Shown here piece after piece: positions 57,501 through 64,000 of a stretch of 64,000 nucleotides of DNA (positions are counted from its first letter, which is position 1; each line of letters starts with the position of its first letter). The DNA comes from Bugula neritina. Lineage: Eukaryota; Bryozoa; Gymnolaemata; Cheilostomatida; Bugulidae. Both the position numbers and the translations under genes were made by a program. The notes below the pieces were generated by a model. It had not been told where the DNA came from and searched no databases. It worked only from the letters and a program-made list of their open reading frames with translations. The stretch spans positions 1,988,680-2,052,679 of the forward strand of contig OZ037767.1 in assembly GCA_964035545.1 (NCBI GenBank), written 5' to 3'.

Positions 57501-60334
57501 AAGTATAGCTTCCTGGGCACCAGAATGAAATATCATATAAGGTGTGATATTTTTAGGCAAGTGCTACAAGAATAATATTAATAGCTCATTAATTTAAAAG
57601 ATGCAAAGACATTTATTCATGTCATTACCAATTATTCTAATGGTAATTGGTGTAAGCTTGCATCCTTTGAGTCTGTATAAGATATAGAAAAGATATTTAA
57701 GATATGCTAAATGAAACATTTAATTTAAAGTCTAAAGTAAAATTAGCATATAGATTTTTAGATGGTTGTTAAATATTGACACATCTATAAGGTGTGAAAT
57801 TAATTATAAGTTGCCAAAATTAATGAAAAGTAAAATTAAATTCTTTTATTTATTTGAAATATATTCAACAACGCTCTTTCATCTCAAATAAAAATATGTA
57901 ATTTATACATAAATTAATTTGCCAAAATTTTCACGCTTTTCTTATCAACAGATTATTTTTGGTCTACTTTTAGAATGACTTTCTAGTCTGCCATATAAAA
58001 AGATGCACTTCATTATACTTGATAATAGTTTCAACTTCATCTTGATTAATGTATAAATGTGTTTACAAATGCATCATACATATCTATCCGTTAGTGTATA
58101 TATGTATGTACATTCTGGGTACAAATGAAATAATATAGGTTTTTGTTACAGCAGAGAAGGTAACAAAAGGTTTGAGGTTGCATAACAAAGAATATAATTT
58201 GCATCGATTGAATAAAAACTAATTTTTAGAAACTGTTATGAGCTTTAACATAGAACTACACTGATTTTCTTATGGGCAGCAACATCTGGTATTAAAGTGT
58301 GGAGATGTGACACAAAGATTAGAAGAATTTAGTCTTATGAGGCTTCAGTATTTTCTATCAACTTTTTATGTTATGGAATTGCTCTCAACTTCTAGAAAAG
58401 ACATTGCAATGCTCCATAATCTTAGTCACCTCTCTTGTTACTGATGTGCTTATTATGGAGTGGATACCAACCCACCCGTTAGATAGAGAATTTGGCAGAA
58501 TTAAATTTACTCGCCTAACTAGCTGTCAGCAAGTGATAAATTGATTGACTGGACAATGCTGCAACCTCGTTCCAGAAATTCTTTGAATTCGAGAATAGTC
58601 ATCAACATAAAATTATAAAATTTACTTTTAAAAGAAAGCTGTTTGATTGAGTTTGAGTGGAGCTAGCTATTCTGCCACATATTAGAAGAGAGGGAATAAA
58701 AAGGGAGTAGACTGTATATAATGCCAAGTTATTTGACATTATGATAAACACACTATTTCCACTTTCTAATACCAATAAGGTATAAAAGGTTCAACCCTTT
58801 TAAGTTTTACAAGAAAAGAATTCAACTGGCTAACTATTGTAAGACACTCTGTGTCTTTAAATGAAAGGCATTCACCATGTGACTTTATTGAGATGACATA
58901 GCAAAATACTTCTTAGAACTTCACCATTCTTACATTTCGATGCATCATTTTTCTCAAATCATCTTTTTGATAAATCTTGGCCCTTGCACCAATTTTTAGA
59001 GTTTCAAAGATTTTGCATTAAATAATTTTTTGCCTTTATTTAAATCTTTCTCGAGTGCCAAAATATTTTCTAGGTCTTTATAGACCAAGGGTAGCTACAA
59101 GTCATAAATACATTTATAAAATTTATTACCTTGACAATTTATATTCAAATACTTGCAATCTTTCCAAAGAAACTTTTTTTCCTGTTTCTAAAATTAACTT
59201 TTTAAGCCATATTTATCAATTTATCAAAATTAAGCTTTCAGCATACTGAAGATGAAGACTTTTGCCGCAAATATATAATTTAATGTCAAAATCTTTTTAA
59301 CACAAACCTCAAGCAAGCCAACCTATAACAATCTCAAACACTCATTGCAAAACTTTCCTTATTCTACCTATAATTTTGCTCAACCTTTATTCTATTTGAT
59401 AGATTTCTACTCAGCTATTTTTATCTTTCCTTCAATCTATGCTTAGCATTGTTGCATTGATTTACTGACTATAGTATTACAAAGTGAGTGCCACTGTTTA
59501 CACTCTACAAAGTTATGAACAACAATTAGTACAAAGAAACTGACAATAATGGCACGTGCTGTAAAACATAATGCTATATATAAAGCTGTCTGTAGTCAGA
59601 ATGCTGTCATTAGCTAATTCATTACGGCAGCAGTAGACAGTTAAAACCTCTTCAAGGATTATCACGATATACACTCTTTGGCTTCAATCCCACCTTACCA
59701 ATTTTGAACAGGTAATAAAGTTACTTATACTCATAGTATTTGCTCATGCTTAAATGCATTCAACCCTTGGCTGTACATATGGAAGGCATATTTATTTTTT
59801 ACGGGTTGTTGTTTACTTGCTAATAGAGAGCTAGCAGAAAGAAACACAACTAAACATATAAAATGACAAATTTGTCATGAAAGATTGTAATCTTAATGAG
59901 AGATGCCAGCCTTGCAGTAGGCCAACTCTACTAAAAGCTGAACAATGTTCTTTAACTTTAGAGGTACTAATTTATTATAATTTGTCTAGCTTGTCATATT
60001 GCCTTCAATAGATAAATAAACCTCTAGCCCAAAACTGCACGCTAACTTGAACAGTTGCAGTCTGTCTAAATCTTGAAAAAATTAGGTTAAAAAATTTTAT
60101 ATTTCAAAGAATTTTGAATAAATTAAAAAGTAAATAACTGGAAGACATTTGGCACAATTTTTTTTATTCCATCTGCTTAGAATGTCAGAAAATTAAATAA
60201 AGAACCGAAAATTAATTTTATGCGCACGTTTGAAAGCTACATAAAACATATAGTAGCTCAGCCCAGCATGTATTATAATAGAATATCTTTAACAATAGTA
60301 TAGCTACGAGTTACTAAAGTTTATAGTTCAGAAT

Positions 60335-60336
<2 letters not shown>

Positions 60337-60378
<42 letters not shown>
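60337..60378. repeat. (TA)n microsatellite
   Basis: About 20 TA dinucleotides with one interruption near the left end. Confidence 0.95.
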
Positions 60379-60379
<1 letters not shown>

Positions 60380-62479
60380 AGTCAATATTTCTGTTGACTC
60401 ATCACAACCTATAGTGACTCATCTTATTTATCAGATAAGAAATAATGTTAATTTTTAATGCAGTTCAATAACTGAAAGATAAGAATCTCTTGGAATCCCT
60501 CATCAACTCCGGTGACCGTGAGAAACTGTCTTATTTTACTACAAAACTTGGCAAACATTTTTGATAAGTTGCATGGGCAAACCAAAAATATAAACTACTT
60601 CAAACTTCTTATAAACAATTATGTATTTTCTTTTAAAAATACTTTTGACACCAATTATGTGAGACCTATATAAAATACGTCAGTATTATGACTGTGTTTA
60701 CAAAAACTTATATACTAATTTACTTATTACAATAATCAAAGGTTAGGTTTTCTCAGACCAGACTGAATAGTAAAATTACTTGCAAATTATATTTGTTGCT
60801 GAGAGAACCTACAACAGAATATGATTTAGAAATCTTTCTAAACTAGGTCAAACCCTGATACTACAAGAACAAATATACACTAGTTTCTGGTCTCTTTTGT
60901 TTAAAACAGGTATAATTAAATGGACAAAAATAGAATGGAATTTTTTGGACTTAAAAGAAAGGCATTCCTTTGATAAACTTTTGGTGAAGAATAAATTTTG
61001 GCAGCTGTTTTTCTCAATATACGCCCGCCTTATTAACACTGACTATAAATTCAACTGTCAATCTAGCAATAAGGTGAAGAAAAGTTTATTTGAGTCCTGG
61101 CCAATTGTTACTAGACATCAATACCTATATCCTGTTACACCTTAGAAATCTGAATATTGTATTTAAACAAATGAAATAATCTCGCGTCAAAAGCTGAAAA
61201 ACTTAAAATTCAGGCAACTTAATGCCATAGGCATTAAGCATAAGCAGTGCAACAGCAAACAGTTTTAACAATGCACTAAATAATTCATTTGAATCTACAC
61301 GTATTTTTTTTTGTTAATAAACATTTAATAAAATAGACCTGATAAAGATAAGTTAGTTCTAAAACGTTAGTAGAACAAATGGTTGTTTCCATTGTCAGTC
61401 TGCAGTAGATTTGTTTGTGTAACTGCATCTTTAGGTGTTTACAGGATAAATCACTTTCTTGATGACATGTAGTAGCTGGTCTATTACATCATTCACTCTG
61501 CACCTGTCAAACTGTTGCTGTTAAAAGCAAAGTTGTTTGTCAAATTCAAGAAACTTATTCAGAAAGTGCTATAGCTTACTTTAAATTAAAGCTATATATT
61601 TGTAAAATACTAATAATATTGTCGAAGTGAAATTAAAATAAAAACATATGTTATTCACTGCAATTTATAAATGGATAGTCCTAGAAAAAATCTATTCTTG
61701 ATCGGTTTAATTCATGCTGGCAAAAGACTGTTTCTTAATATATAATTTATTAAAAAAATAGTAAACAGGATTTTAAAGTTCCCCAAAGCTGCCATAAATA
61801 CTCTAAGCAATGGTGAACACCACCAGCCTAATTCAACTTGCTTTAAACTTCATTCTCTGAATGTTTAGCTAGTTACCTTCAATCAGTTTACTAAACAGCG
61901 TTTTACAAATTCCCGCTAGATTTTTTTATTAATGTTGAGGATAATCAATGCTGTTATAGTCCCGTGACTAAGGGAGCGCAACTCCCAGTATTGTATCAAA
62001 TAAGATTTATTGCCATGTAATGCATCCCACTGAGCATCCAGAAAGATCTTCTCTGACATAACTAGTAGTATTAGCAAGTATTATAAATCAATATATTAGC
62101 AAATATATTAAACATATTATATAATATTATATACACGAGTAATTGAAATATAAATTCATACTGTAACAATATTTTCGTTATTTATAACATGAGCTCTGAA
62201 GTTATTTTATTACCTGCAATCTGCAAGCATTACTTTTGAATTACTTTGTATACTGGTAATTTATTATGAATATATAGGACATATTATATTCAAATGTTAT
62301 ATACTATTTAAATTTATTCCGTAACACGTAAAACCTAACACCCAGCTAACACTTCACGTTTAGCATCTGATACTAGTGTTACAGTTTAGACTAACTATGC
62401 TGGAAAATAATATTATGGCAGAATTCAAATAAACTTTAATAACAAAAAAAGATAGAATTAGTTGAACAAAATGGTAGAG

Positions 62480-62640
62480 AGAAGAGAAAGAGGGCAGAGG
62501 TGAAAGGAAAGGATAGAGGAGGGCAAATGGGGGGAGGAGGTGGAGGGGGAGGTAGATGGCAGGGGTAGAGGACAGGAGTAAAAGGCAGGGGTAGAGGGCA
62601 GGGGTAGAGGGCAGGGGTAGAGGGCCGGTTAGAAGGGCAA
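62480..62640. repeat. G-rich 13-bp minisatellite
   Basis: Purine-only stretches on the + strand with units AGAGGGCAGGGGT (four or five good copies at 62580-62625) and a GGGGGAGGAGGTGGAGGGGG block at about 62530. Closely spaced G runs make four-stranded folding on this strand plausible. The Pro-rich reverse frame across 62436-62675 is its translation. Confidence 0.9.
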
Positions 62641-64000
62641 TGCAGGAATCCTATTGCCCAAATAGATGTTATCATTTATAATATACATGATAATTACTTG
62701 ATCTATTTTCTAAAAGCTCTCTAAGCATCTTCTCAGCCCATAAAAGTGTTGTGAAATCAGAGAAGAGTAGGTTTAACTGATTGTTAACATTTCAATTGTT
62801 GTTTGAAACTTGCTGGAAAAAAATCCAATTTTTCCAACAATATAACTTCTTTGTACATCAATTAGAATTGGTGACTTACACCTTGTTGCTAACTTACATT
62901 GCGAGCTAATGGAAACAGGAATGGCAAAGTTTTTGTGCCACTGTTTCTTGCTTGTGAAGGAGTTATTTACTGGCTACTTAAATCACATCGGTTAACTTAA
63001 AGTCATGTCAAGTACACTTCAAGTAGCAAGTTTACAGCTACCTTATCAGTCAAGTTACTCTATAATGATTATCATACCCTAACTACATCTTAGATATTTC
63101 TCTTCATTTGCCTCTCCCACTACTCCTAGCCTGTTCACATGCTTTTATCTTTCATTACTTTATCAGCATATTTATTTCAAAATAAAGTTTTTCATAACTA
63201 TTTCTTGAGAAAAGGACATGCTTAAAAAATTCTTTAAAATTTAGCTTTGGATCAATTTTACAAAACATTACAAAGCCATTGATCCGTGTAATATCTATTA
63301 ACATATTTTGATAACTAGCTTGACAATATGTCATTATATAATGTCATCATTCTTCTCTCCTTTCCCCTACTTATCACACAATAGTAATTGTTCATTATTA
63401 TTCTTGTCAAATATTAAGATGTCTTGCATGAGAAATGATTGCCAGATATTAAGATTGCTTGACTTCCACAAGTTATTCATTTCAACTGGGCGGATCAACG
63501 CTAACCTAGAAAGTTACGTAAGTATTTGATTAGCATCGAATCAAACTTTCATACAACCATTGCAATTAATTTCTATCGGTTTTTGATAACTTTTCATTAT
63601 ATACCTCTCTACTTCATATTAGAAGTTACCGCTTATCAACTTATATGAGGTGAATTTGGAAAAATATTTCAGCTTGAGCTCTAAACTAAAACAAGATGAA
63701 AGTTTTGATAACTACATATTTATGCTAAAACATATTAACTGAAGAATCCAAAATAAACTTGTAGTTCTTTTGAACAATAAGTCTCATATATTATCAGAAA
63801 ACTCTATAGTAAAGTTTCAAAATGGACTAATAACTATTTAGCTCCTTTCTTTAGACTTTTTGATATATAAATAATGACATATTAATAAAAAAACCTATAG
63901 TTAATTAAAATAGGGAGATATAGTATTAAACAAAGCAACCATGCATTTCATACGGCTAAGGCCAGCTAGCAGTAGCATAAAATATATATAAGCTGTCCAT

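Larger units (their letters stand above)
51019..64000. other. 13 kb without a recognisable gene
   Basis: AT-rich spacer upstream of the 1003-aa gene. Short frames here (for example 56725-56982, 60897-61145) show no domain, codon bias or splice context I can support. It holds microsatellites, a SINE and a G-rich minisatellite, listed separately. Confidence 0.55.

Noticed and set aside
62436-62675. Proline-rich reverse frame (PPPPPPP)
   Set aside because: Translation of the G-rich minisatellite.

Overview
This is an AT-rich window from an animal nuclear genome. The genes are split by many spliceosomal introns, intergenic spacers run to several kilobases, and there are microsatellites and minisatellites, a DNA transposon, an intact Ty1/copia LTR retrotransposon and tRNA-derived SINE-like pieces. 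The gene set (MIPOL1, FoxA, STN1) marks it as a bilaterian. A SINE whose body resembles the central motif of mollusc SINEs makes a lophotrochozoan invertebrate likely, possibly a bryozoan or a relative, but the species is not determined here.

Layout. 1-12847 (+): the last nine exons of MIPOL1, a coiled-coil protein gene, with an 8.6 kb intron holding tandem repeats and two long palindromes. 13.6-17.7 kb: a Mutator-like DNA transposon with an intact 663-codon transposase frame, flanked by an exact 110-bp direct repeat. 17.7-26.5 kb: gene-poor spacer with one conspicuous GC-richer island near 22.3 kb. 26520-29533 (-): FoxA, two coding exons, 404 aa. 29.5-33.2 kb: spacer between FoxA and STN1, which point away from each other. 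33192-38668 (+): STN1, the OB-fold subunit of the telomere CST complex, six exons. 39111-51018 (-): an eight-exon gene for an unrecognised 1003-aa protein with TPR-like C-terminal helices. Its fourth intron contains a complete copia element (43509-48146). 51-64 kb: no gene found, only simple repeats and SINE debris.

MIPOL1 and FoxA lie tail to tail, the arrangement of human MIPOL1 and FOXA1 and part of the deuterostome 'pharyngeal' cluster. STN1 and the 1003-aa gene are also tail to tail, 442 bp apart.

The most unusual features are these. (1) Several splice sites are the last copy of a short tandem array: acceptors of three MIPOL1 exons with periods of 19, 21 and 26 bp, and a donor in the 1003-aa gene with copies 45 and 41 bp apart. 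(2) The copia element has no untranslated internal sequence: its ORF starts inside one LTR, reads through a primer-binding site matching the anticodon arm of initiator tRNA-Met, and stops inside the other LTR. (3) There is a GC-AG intron in the 1003-aa gene. (4) A decayed partial duplication of the transposase 3' end follows the transposase.
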